In this document: positions 26,866-34,388 of the stretch, one piece after another
Layout of the letters: every line of letters begins with the position of its first letter
Numbering within the stretch: position 1 is the stretch's first letter
Assembly (NCBI GenBank): GCA_020720665.1
Contig: DYOF01000014.1
Span: forward strand, 1 to 34,388
Source: Acetofilamentum sp.
GTDB taxonomy: Bacteria; Bacteroidota; Bacteroidia; Bacteroidales; JAADGE01
Direction: 5' to 3'
Length of the DNA stretch: 34,388 bases
Program-made: the position numbers and the translations under genes
The notes under the pieces: model-generated
What the model was told of the DNA's origin: nothing
Database searches by the model: none
The model's input: only the letters and a program-made list of their open reading frames with translations

Positions 26866-27705
26866 ATGAAAAAAACTTTGTATTCATTATTAGGACTATT
26901 TTTATTGTTGTCCGTTACTGATATAGCTTCAGCACAAGTGGAAGGTGTGTATATAAGAGAAACGACAGAAAAGAGAAAACCTATACCGTTTCAACACATT
27001 AGAGAGGCTGATGTGATGTGGTCCAAAGTAATTTGGCGACGTGTTAATTTAACAGAAAAAAGAAATCTTTCTCTATTTTATCCTACTTGGGATATGGAAG
27101 ATCGCAAAAGTTTAATTCAATTAATGATGTGGGGAATTAAAAATAAAAGTTTAACTCCCTTTGAATCAGATGATTTTACAACACAATTGACATCTAATGA
27201 AATCGATCAACGTTTCGGAGCAGGAATTGATACAACATACGATTACGATCCTGAAACCGGAGAAGCTATTCCTTTAATTACAAAACGTCCCGCCGATATC
27301 AGTGAAGTAAAAGAATTAATGATAAAAGAGCGATGGATTTTTGATAAACAGCGTTCTGTTATGGAAGCGAGAATTGAAGGTTTATGTCCTATTCGCGTTT
27401 TTTACAGAGAAGATGATTTAGACCAAGCTGAAACACGCTATAAGCAGTTATTCTGGGTATATTTTCCTGAAGCAAGAAATATTTTTGCAAGTCAGGCAAT
27501 TTATAATGAAAATAATCAATCTATGGAATTATCTTATGATGATTATTTCTTAAAAAGAATGTTTGACGGGTATATTTTTAAAGAATCAAATGTTTACGCT
27601 GACAGATTAATTCAAGAATATGCAACCGGTTTGGACGTTCTATTAGAATCGGAAAGAATTAAAGATGAAGTGTTTAGCTATGAACACGATTTATGGGAAT
27701 TTTAA
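26866..27705 (+). CDS. gldN: T9SS periplasmic ring protein GldN/PorN
   Basis: Periplasmic partner of the lipoprotein GldK in the type IX secretion ring, and the contact point for GldM. A Sec signal peptide (MKKTLYSLLGLFLLLSVTDIASA, predicted cut after residue 23) precedes QVEGVYIRETTEKRKPIPFQHIREADVMWSKVIWRRVNLTEKRNLSLFYP, the strongly conserved GldN opening. The remainder is helical and charged. At 279 aa it is within the family range. It is the last gene of the porP-gldKLMN set, 104 bases after gldM, and is followed by a strong terminator. Confidence 0.95.
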   Translation: MKKTLYSLLGLFLLLSVTDIASAQVEGVYIRETTEKRKPIPFQHIREADVMWSKVIWRRVNLTEKRNLSLFYPTWDMEDRKSLIQLMMWGIKNKSLTPFESDDFTTQLTSNEIDQRFGAGIDTTYDYDPETGEAIPLITKRPADISEVKELMIKERWIFDKQRSVMEARIEGLCPIRVFYREDDLDQAETRYKQLFWVYFPEARNIFASQAIYNENNQSMELSYDDYFLKRMFDGYIFKESNVYADRLIQEYATGLDVLLESERIKDEVFSYEHDLWEF

Positions 27706-27720
27706 GAAAGAATTAATAAT

Positions 27721-27760
27721 AATTAAAAAAACCTCGTTCCGCAACGAGGTTTTTTTAATT
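27721..27760. terminator. Bidirectional Rho-independent terminator after gldN
   Basis: A perfect 18-bp palindrome: AATTAAAAAAACCTCGTT, loop CCGC, AACGAGGTTTTTTTAATT. The seven-base GC-containing core (CCTCGTT/AACGAGG) is flanked by seven A and seven T, so it works on either strand. It closes the T9SS operon 15 bases after gldN and insulates mutA. Confidence 0.92.
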
Positions 27761-27811
27761 CCGGAAAATGTTAAATGATAAAAATCATTCTTCTGTGTGG
27801 TTGAAAATGTG

Positions 27812-27819
27812 TATTTTTG
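27812..27819 (+). promoter_or_regulatory. Possible mutA promoter (-7 element)
   Basis: TATTTTTG is an exact TAnnTTTG match located between the gldN terminator and mutA, giving a predicted leader of about 70 bases. No good TTTG is seen at the -33 position, so support rests on the -7 element and on its place just after a terminator. Confidence 0.45.
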
Positions 27820-27897
27820 TGTAAATTAGTGAACAGTAATTTTTTAATAAGCTACGTTTCATCCAATTATTAATTTTCTAATTCATAACATAGTAAC

Positions 27898-29727
27898 ATG
27901 AAAAACAATTTGTTCGGAGAATTTAATCCGGTTAATGCCCAACAATGGAATGAGAAAATTATACAGGATTTAAAAGGAGCTGATTATGAAAAAACCCTTA
28001 TTTCAGAAAACATCGAAGGAATTAAAATCTATCCGTTTTACTCACCGGAATCACTGAACAAATTTAATATTACTGAACAATTACCGGGTGAATTTCCCTA
28101 TTTGCGAGGCACAGAACAAAAAATTCCAAAACAAATAATACGTGAGGATTTTGTTGTAAATGACTTTGAAAAAGCCAACAAAAAAGCTCACCTGCTAATT
28201 TTAAAAGGTGTAAATTCTTTTGGATTTATTATTGAAAAACCGTTTAAGGATATTGATGACTTCTCAAAGTTATTTCAAGACATTAATTTATCAGAAACAG
28301 AAATTAATTTTATTTCAAATTACAACCATAATTTAATACTCTCATTACTTATTGATTATATTAAAATAAACGAAATTAATCCGAATACAATTTTCGGTTC
28401 TTTAAATTTTGATCCGATAGGAAATAAAACTATTTCTACAAAGGAATCTGACAATTCAGATTTTGATTACTCACAAGAATTAAATACTCTTTTTAAACAA
28501 GATATAAATTTCATACCTAATTTTAAACTGCTGACAGTAAATGCAAGTCATTTTAAAAACGCCGGCTCAAGCAGCGTTCAAGAACTTGCATTTGCCTTAT
28601 CTGTCGGTGTTGAATATTTATCCAATATTCAGGCTAAAAACCCCGGAAGTTTTGCACCAAGAATCTTATTCAAATTCGGCATTACTTCTGATTATTTTAC
28701 CGAAATAGCAAAACTAAGAGCAGCACGATTGCTATGGGCTAAAATTATTGAAGCTTATCAAACTCATTCGCTTGAAGAATCTAAAATGAATATTCATTCA
28801 GAAACGTCAGAATATAACAAAACAATTTATGACCCGCATGTAAATATACTAAGATGTACAACAGAAGCGATGTCGGCAATTATAGGCGGGACAAATTCTT
28901 TATACATAAAGCCTTATAATACAACTTTTGAAGCATCTAATGAGTTTTCAGAGCGAATTGCAAGAAATATTCAAATTATTTTAAAAGAAGAATCGCATTT
29001 TAATCAATTTACAGATCCTGCCGGAGGTTCCTATTATATAGAATATTTAACAGAAAAAATTGCTGAAAAATCGTGGAATTTATTTTTAGAAATAGAGGGG
29101 TACGGCGGTTATTCAACTGCTTTTGATAAAGGGTTTATTAAAGAAAACATTGAATTGCTTACAAATAAAAGAGATGAGAATTTTGCCCTGAGAAAAGAAA
29201 TATTGCTTGGTATCAATCAATATCCGAATCAAAAAGAGCAAGCAAAAGTTCAAAGCAAAAAAAGTCATAAAACTGATAATAAGTTAATAAAAGTTTATCG
29301 AGTGGCTGAAAAATTTGAAGAAATTCGTCAAAAAACAGAACGTTCAAAAAAAAGACCCAAAGTGTTTTTATTTACGATAGGAGACGCGATAATGCAGAAA
29401 GCCGGAGCAGTGTTTTCAGAAAACTTCTTTGCATGCGGCGGCTTTGAAATAATTAAGAATCCAAGTTTTAAATCTGTAAAAGAGGGAATCTCCAAAGCAA
29501 GAAAGTCAAAAGCCGAAATAACGGTTATATGCAGTTCTGATGATGAATATCCGGATATCGTTCCGGTAGTATTTGAGCAAATGAAAGAACAAACGATTAT
29601 TGTTGTTGCAGGCTATCCAAAAAATAGTATTAATGCTTTACAAAATTTCGGCATCAAACACTTCATTCACTTAAATTCAAATATTATTAAAGAATTAGCT
29701 TTATTTCAGAAGGAATTAGGAATATAA
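27898..29727 (+). CDS. mutA: Methylmalonyl-CoA mutase small (beta) subunit
   Basis: Non-catalytic subunit of the heterodimeric adenosylcobalamin enzyme that interconverts succinyl-CoA and methylmalonyl-CoA (propionate metabolism). The N-terminal two thirds is the mutase TIM-barrel: PYLRGTEQ near residue 66, RILFKFGITSDYFTEIAKLRAARLLW near 260, and FTDPAGGSYYIEYLTEKIAEKSWNLF near 373. The C-terminal flavodoxin-like domain (GDAIMQKAGAVFSENFFACGGFEII) lacks the DxHxxG cobalamin motif, as expected for the small subunit. At 609 aa it is normal. The large catalytic subunit, usually next downstream, is absent here: the next gene is tamB on the other strand. Confidence 0.92.
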   Translation: MKNNLFGEFNPVNAQQWNEKIIQDLKGADYEKTLISENIEGIKIYPFYSPESLNKFNITEQLPGEFPYLRGTEQKIPKQIIREDFVVNDFEKANKKAHLLILKGVNSFGFIIEKPFKDIDDFSKLFQDINLSETEINFISNYNHNLILSLLIDYIKINEINPNTIFGSLNFDPIGNKTISTKESDNSDFDYSQELNTLFKQDINFIPNFKLLTVNASHFKNAGSSSVQELAFALSVGVEYLSNIQAKNPGSFAPRILFKFGITSDYFTEIAKLRAARLLWAKIIEAYQTHSLEESKMNIHSETSEYNKTIYDPHVNILRCTTEAMSAIIGGTNSLYIKPYNTTFEASNEFSERIARNIQIILKEESHFNQFTDPAGGSYYIEYLTEKIAEKSWNLFLEIEGYGGYSTAFDKGFIKENIELLTNKRDENFALRKEILLGINQYPNQKEQAKVQSKKSHKTDNKLIKVYRVAEKFEEIRQKTERSKKRPKVFLFTIGDAIMQKAGAVFSENFFACGGFEIIKNPSFKSVKEGISKARKSKAEITVICSSDDEYPDIVPVVFEQMKEQTIIVVAGYPKNSINALQNFGIKHFIHLNSNIIKELALFQKELGI

Positions 29728-29762
29728 GCAATCAGCATATTACTTTTAAGTGAGTGTTTCGC

Positions 29763-29792
29763 CGTTCACACCATGACTTGCGGGTGTGAGCG
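29763..29792. terminator. 10-bp hairpin between convergent mutA and tamB
   Basis: CGTTCACACC (29763-29772) pairs with GGTGTGAGCG (29783-29792) over ten positions, one of them a G-T wobble, with a 10-base loop. It is GC-rich against its surroundings and sits midway between two convergent stops. A U-tract does not follow immediately on the + strand (CTTATCATTTAATTTTTTTT comes later), so it is a probable but atypical shared terminator or mRNA 3'-end element. Confidence 0.5.
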
Positions 29793-29800
29793 CTTATCAT

Positions 29801-32800
29801 TTAATTTTTTTTCTTTATTGAATCAAAATCTTCTTTTCGTTTCCAAAAAACAAAAGAATCAAATTTTTTACGTAAAACAAAACCGAGCCCTTGCGTGTAA
29901 TCGCCTTCATTTTCTCTTCCGTCATTTGCTTTATTATAGACTTTAGCTCTAATATTTCCTTTGCGATTTAATTTTGCTTCTAACTCAAATTCACCCACAT
30001 AGTTTTCTTGATTCGTACTTATTTCATTGCCACCGAGACCAAGCCCGCCCTTATATGCTAACCAATTTCCGAATGCCGTACCGGAAACAGTAATTCCGTA
30101 TTCATCCGTTGTGTTTTCTTGTCCTTTTTCATAGATTACGTTGAAGTCGATGTCGTTAACTAATTTTTCTAAAATATTATTGAGTTGTCCGGTTAATAAA
30201 TCGCCTGTTATAGGTGTTGCTTCACTGATTCCGGGTGTTCCGCCACCCTGCGACAGAAATTTTCTTTGAATAAGTAATGACAGAAATTGCTGATTGATTT
30301 CATTTTCGTCAAACGAATTTAATTTATTGGTATATTTGGTATTAACATTTTCAGAAAAATCAATATCTAAATCCAACTTCGGATCGAGTAAATTTTCTGT
30401 CAGATTTAATTCGCAAACAACATCCGATTTTACAATTGGCTCGGTTTCCTCTGTTTTTATTAAAGAATTTAAGGGAACATTTTCTATTTTATGTACAGCT
30501 GTAATGTCAACAATTGCATCTTCAGGATCGCCTGACCAAATTATTTTACTTCCTTTTTCTACATTAAAATTGGTAGAAAACAAATCTAAATCTAATTTAT
30601 AAATTCCTTTTTCAATAATATAGGTTCCGAACATATTAAAATTGCCTTCCTTATCTAATGTTAAATTTAAACCGCCTTGTCCGTTTGTAACAATATCGCC
30701 GCTTCCGGTTGTTATAATTTGTATTTGTGCATCGGGTGTTACATTAAATTTAATATTCATGCTAAATCCTTTTATATCAACACTGTAGTTGTTGCTGCCC
30801 TCAGATATATTGTTCAAACTTGTATCTTTTGATACGAATCGTATAAAATGTTTTTCTTCTTCGGGAGTTTCGTTTGTAGAAATAGGGATAAAAACATAAG
30901 TTTCTTTTTCGGTTGTTATTTCAGCATCTAATTTTAAATCGTCAAACGGACCTGAAATATTTAAGTTGCCTGTGCCGTATGCAATACCGTAAAAGTAGGA
31001 TGAATCTGTGGGATTCAAATTCATTAATTTTAAATTCTGTGCATCAATATCTAAATCAAGTTTGAAATTTTTAAAGCTGTTGTGAGTTATTTTACCTTTT
31101 AAATTCCCGGTTTCATTTTTATTGCCGCTAATAATTTGTGTCGGCATAATCGTTATTTCATTGTTTGTAAATGATACATCCATATCACTTATATTATAAA
31201 ATGTGTTCAAATATTTTAATAAGCCGGTTGTTTGTTTTAATTTGATATTTCCGAAAAATGACGGATTGCTTGGTTTTCCTGTAATATGAATTGCTCCTGT
31301 CAGATATGCCGTGGGATTAAATTGGGTGTATTCTTTGTAATATTCTTCAAAAGTTTTTAAGAGTATGCTCCTTATATCAACAACAAAATTTAAACTGTCT
31401 TTATCGGGCCAGTAGTCGCCATATATGGTATCGTTCATAAATTGATTTTTAGCTCCTTTTAAATTGTAGGCATTGGCATGAATTTTATTTTCATCAGTAA
31501 CCCAAAAACTATTTAAATAAAAATTTCCGAAATTTATATCGTTAATATTCAAAAACATAATCGAGTCTTTTGTGAAAACTAAAGGGTCTTCATATAATTG
31601 TGCTAAAATTGTACTGCCGTTAAGTTCTCCTTCAATTTTAAAATCATTGGGTAACAAGGCTTTAAAATTAGATAAATTAAGATTTTTATATTCAGTAAAC
31701 AGAAAATCACCCGGATATTTCGAAATATTTCCGTCAATTAATATTTTTTGATTATTATGTTTAAACAACAGATTATCAATGCTTATCAAACTGCTGTCAA
31801 TTTTAATATTCGCATCATTAAACGACCATAAAACATCATTTACATTTATTTCTGATTTATCCAGAAAACAATTAAAATATGTTTTTTGAATACTGTTTTT
31901 CTCAAGTTTTATAAGTCCTGAAATATTTGCCGAAAAATTTGAGCTGTCTTTAAAATTGTTCCAATCTAAATTAAAATTTATGCTGTCGTTAATAAAATCT
32001 CCTTCTAAGTTCACGTTTTCAAGAAACAACGATTCGGAGGCAAAAACTTTTGAACCGCCTATCCCGCCGAATATTTTCTTGTTTTTGTTGTAGGCTATTA
32101 AATAAAAATCTTCTATAGTGTATTTTTTATAATTAAACTCTTTTGAATTTAATGACAGATTAAATGTTTCTTTTTCATGGTCATAAAACCCGTATAGCTT
32201 TGTGTTTTCAGAAATTTTATAGTCAGGAAAAAATAAATCCGTCAAATATTTAGGATTTTTAATGTCGGCTTCAATATTTAAAATTCCGTAGTTTTTATTT
32301 TCAATTTCTGAATTTGTGTTGACATCTGCTGTTATATTTTGATTATTTAGTTGAGTTATTAACTGTTTAAGTGATGCATAGGTATCTGACGCATTGTTGG
32401 TTGTAAGAATGTTAATATCTATAGCATCAGAGCGTAATAAAATTTTCTTTTCCTTAATCTCGGTGTTTTCGGTATAAAATCCGTCAATTTTTATTGTTTG
32501 TATTTTTATTAAAACACTGTCTCTTTTATAAACTAAGGGACTTAAAAAATTAACTCGCCCGTTGAAGTCTTCAAATGTAAGACCTTTAAATGTTGCTTTT
32601 GTTCTAAATTTTATAAATGAGTCATCCTTTGCATTATTAAAATTGAGTGCTTTTAAATCGGCATAATTCACCGCTGCCACAATATTAACAGCCGGAATTT
32701 CGGTAAAAAAGTCTATGTTTCCGTTAATTTGTGCATCTATTTCTTTTTGGTTTATGAATATACTGATGCTGTCAATTTTTTTGTCATTTAATTCTGCATA

Positions 32801-34261
32801 TAAATCAATATCTTTATATAAATATTTTTTGAAATGCAATTCATTTACTTTACCGAATGTTTTTAACTTAATTTTTTTATTCTTGTCTATTGTCAGATTT
32901 ACTTCTTGGTTAAAGCTCATTTTTCCGAAATCCTTACTGTTAAATGTTTCGGCAAGGTTTAATTCTGTTCCTGATAAATTTCCTTTTACTGAGTAATTAT
33001 CAAACGAGTCACGTTTAGCAACTGCGGTTAAATTAATATTTCCGAAATTTCCCGAAAGATTTCCCTGACTAATAAAATTTGACATATTACCTTTTGTAAT
33101 TCCGAAATAGCTTATTGATTTAATATTTTTAACGTAATCAGGTAAACCGGAAAACACAGCTTTTTTACCCGGAATTTTTAAGGTTTGAAACTTTTGAAAA
33201 TCAACATTGAAATTTTTGACATCCGCAAAGAATGATGCCTCTTTTAAAGAACTGATGTTTTCAACTTTCGAATCTAAATTCAATTCAATAACATCTTCGT
33301 ATTTTAAATTTATATTTTTTAGGTCGAATTTGTTTACGCAGCCGTTAATTTGCCCGGATATTGAAATATGTTCGTAATTTTCAGCGGTGTCTTTTAAAAA
33401 AAACTTGAAATCCTTATAGGAAATAAAACTTGTTTTTTTTATTGAAACATTTGTATTTAACTTGTTTTTATAATCAGAAAAGTTATAGTTGTTTTGATAA
33501 TTCAAATTTAAACTATCAAACATCAAAGCTGAATTTTTAGTCAGAATTTTTAATTCTTTTAAATGTATGTGCGTAGGTGTTAGGTCAATTTTATTGCTTA
33601 TTAAGTTACGAAGATGAAAACCACAATGGTCTTTTGCACTAATTCTTTCTATATCAGAGGAAATATGATTATTTTCAATGCTAATTTGATTTAATGTTAT
33701 ATTAATCTCGTTCAATTTTAAATTCTCAAAATCTATTTGATTTGACTTTATACTATCAGAAACTTTCAGCGAAAATTTTGAATTATTTATTGCTAAGCGA
33801 TTGCATTTCAGGTTAAAATCTTTTTTCGAATCGGTGGTATCATCTGATTGAATTGCATCAATAAAAAATTGAAGGTTTAATGTATCTTCTCCGATTTCAT
33901 ATAGGTTAAAAAACAAACCGTCAATTTTTACTTCTTTTAATGATATGTTATTGAAATCAGTTTGTAATCCTACGGGAACGATTGATAACTTGTTAACATA
34001 TAATAATGTGTCTTTTTGTTTATCTTCAATATAAATTCCTCTAAAATCAAATCCTCTGAACAATCGAATTTTAACCTTATTTATTTTTACTTGTGTATGT
34101 AGCTTTTCAGATATTTTTTCAGTAAAATAATTTGCTATTTGAGTTTGGATATAGGGAGTTTGTAACAACAAAACCAAGGCTGTTATCAAAGAAAGTATCA
34201 GCAATACTATAAATAATGCAATTTTTCTTATTTTTTCTGTCCGTAATACATGCTTTTGCAT
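29801..34261 (-). CDS. tamB: TamB/AsmA-like translocation and assembly module protein
   Basis: A very large (1486 aa) inner-membrane-anchored periplasmic protein. One N-terminal membrane helix (about residues 12-34, IALFIVLLILSLITALVLLL) is followed by QTPYIQTQIANYFTEKISEKLHTQVKINKV, the opening typical of TamB/AsmA proteins, then over 1,000 residues of beta-strand-rich repeats consistent with the long hydrophobic-groove fold that bridges to the outer membrane. The C-terminal part (GNLNISGPFDDLKLDAEITTEK, FNMFGTYIIEKGIYKLDL, NEINQQFLSLLIQRKFLSQGG) matches the TamB domain (DUF490). In proteobacteria the homologue works with TamA and may carry phospholipid; the role in Bacteroidota is inferred. 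Its partner gene is not in the window. Confidence 0.88.
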   Translation of the reverse strand: MQKHVLRTEKIRKIALFIVLLILSLITALVLLLQTPYIQTQIANYFTEKISEKLHTQVKINKVKIRLFRGFDFRGIYIEDKQKDTLLYVNKLSIVPVGLQTDFNNISLKEVKIDGLFFNLYEIGEDTLNLQFFIDAIQSDDTTDSKKDFNLKCNRLAINNSKFSLKVSDSIKSNQIDFENLKLNEINITLNQISIENNHISSDIERISAKDHCGFHLRNLISNKIDLTPTHIHLKELKILTKNSALMFDSLNLNYQNNYNFSDYKNKLNTNVSIKKTSFISYKDFKFFLKDTAENYEHISISGQINGCVNKFDLKNINLKYEDVIELNLDSKVENISSLKEASFFADVKNFNVDFQKFQTLKIPGKKAVFSGLPDYVKNIKSISYFGITKGNMSNFISQGNLSGNFGNINLTAVAKRDSFDNYSVKGNLSGTELNLAETFNSKDFGKMSFNQEVNLTIDKNKKIKLKTFGKVNELHFKKYLYKDIDLYAELNDKKIDSISIFINQKEIDAQINGNIDFFTEIPAVNIVAAVNYADLKALNFNNAKDDSFIKFRTKATFKGLTFEDFNGRVNFLSPLVYKRDSVLIKIQTIKIDGFYTENTEIKEKKILLRSDAIDINILTTNNASDTYASLKQLITQLNNQNITADVNTNSEIENKNYGILNIEADIKNPKYLTDLFFPDYKISENTKLYGFYDHEKETFNLSLNSKEFNYKKYTIEDFYLIAYNKNKKIFGGIGGSKVFASESLFLENVNLEGDFINDSINFNLDWNNFKDSSNFSANISGLIKLEKNSIQKTYFNCFLDKSEINVNDVLWSFNDANIKIDSSLISIDNLLFKHNNQKILIDGNISKYPGDFLFTEYKNLNLSNFKALLPNDFKIEGELNGSTILAQLYEDPLVFTKDSIMFLNINDINFGNFYLNSFWVTDENKIHANAYNLKGAKNQFMNDTIYGDYWPDKDSLNFVVDIRSILLKTFEEYYKEYTQFNPTAYLTGAIHITGKPSNPSFFGNIKLKQTTGLLKYLNTFYNISDMDVSFTNNEITIMPTQIISGNKNETGNLKGKITHNSFKNFKLDLDIDAQNLKLMNLNPTDSSYFYGIAYGTGNLNISGPFDDLKLDAEITTEKETYVFIPISTNETPEEEKHFIRFVSKDTSLNNISEGSNNYSVDIKGFSMNIKFNVTPDAQIQIITTGSGDIVTNGQGGLNLTLDKEGNFNMFGTYIIEKGIYKLDLDLFSTNFNVEKGSKIIWSGDPEDAIVDITAVHKIENVPLNSLIKTEETEPIVKSDVVCELNLTENLLDPKLDLDIDFSENVNTKYTNKLNSFDENEINQQFLSLLIQRKFLSQGGGTPGISEATPITGDLLTGQLNNILEKLVNDIDFNVIYEKGQENTTDEYGITVSGTAFGNWLAYKGGLGLGGNEISTNQENYVGEFELEAKLNRKGNIRAKVYNKANDGRENEGDYTQGLGFVLRKKFDSFVFWKRKEDFDSIKKKN

Positions 34262-34388
34262 ATTTTTGCAAAATAATTATTTCTTATTCGATATAAACTG
34301 ATTTATTAAGAATTTTATTGAATAAAAGTAAAAACTATTTTTTAAAGAAATGCCCGAATAAAAATTAAATTTATTAAATGAAACACCC
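34262..34388 (-). promoter_or_regulatory. tamB upstream region (window edge)
   Basis: This very AT-rich stretch holds no ORF. On the minus strand TATTTTGC lies about 9 bases before the tamB ATG, one base short of TAnnTTTG (the same variant as before topA), with no clear -33 element. If used, the transcript would start at or near the ATG. No other element is visible. Confidence 0.2.

Noticed and set aside
30294-30602. 102-aa + strand ORF within tamB.
   Set aside because: Antisense shadow of a long gene with clear TamB signatures.

Overview
This window is chromosomal DNA of a Bacteroidota bacterium with an AT-rich genome. Four things support that. It carries a complete type IX secretion / gliding-motor core locus (porP-gldK-gldL-gldM-gldN). 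It has the fused lpxC-fabZ gene and a DUF4270 lipoprotein, both typical of the phylum. Several genes are preceded by the phylum's -7 element TAnnTTTG. PorP directly precedes gldK, as in the Bacteroidales por locus rather than the usual flavobacterial layout, so a Bacteroidales/Marinilabiliales-like organism is my inference. The code is standard: gldL ends in TGA, most other genes in TAA. I see no IS element, CRISPR array, tRNA or rRNA.

Layout. Positions 1-406 hold no convincing gene, only a possible ORF remnant and a good valS promoter. valS and manC form a tight + strand pair. They converge on a leftward group (half-length GT5 protein, DUF4270 lipoprotein, glmS). A divergent promoter region at about 8.2 kb separates this from a rightward run: panC, an HD phosphohydrolase, lpxD, lpxC-fabZ and lpxA. 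This run converges on a leftward group of PBP1A, scoA and scoB. Rightward again come topA, an arginase-fold protein without the arginase metal ligands, and the T9SS genes, closed by an 18-bp palindromic terminator. mutA (methylmalonyl-CoA mutase small subunit, without an adjacent large subunit) follows and converges on a large tamB gene that fills the right end.

How the genes fit together. Much of the window serves the cell envelope. GlmS makes glucosamine-6-phosphate, the source of UDP-GlcNAc, which LpxA, LpxC and LpxD turn into lipid A precursor. FabZ, fused to LpxC, supplies fatty-acid elongation from the shared hydroxyacyl-ACP pool. ManC makes GDP-mannose for surface glycans, PBP1A polymerises peptidoglycan, TamB probably helps outer-membrane biogenesis, and GldK/L/M/N with PorP drive and anchor type IX secretion. 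ValS, TopA, PanC, ScoAB and MutA are housekeeping or central metabolism.

The least explained items are the arginase-like protein beside the T9SS genes, the GT5 half-protein beside DUF4270, the hairpins inside the gld locus, and the left-edge remnant. I found no clearly new multi-gene system. Start sites for three genes (GT5-like, HD protein, lpxD) were moved from upstream TTG codons in the ORF track to internal ATGs.
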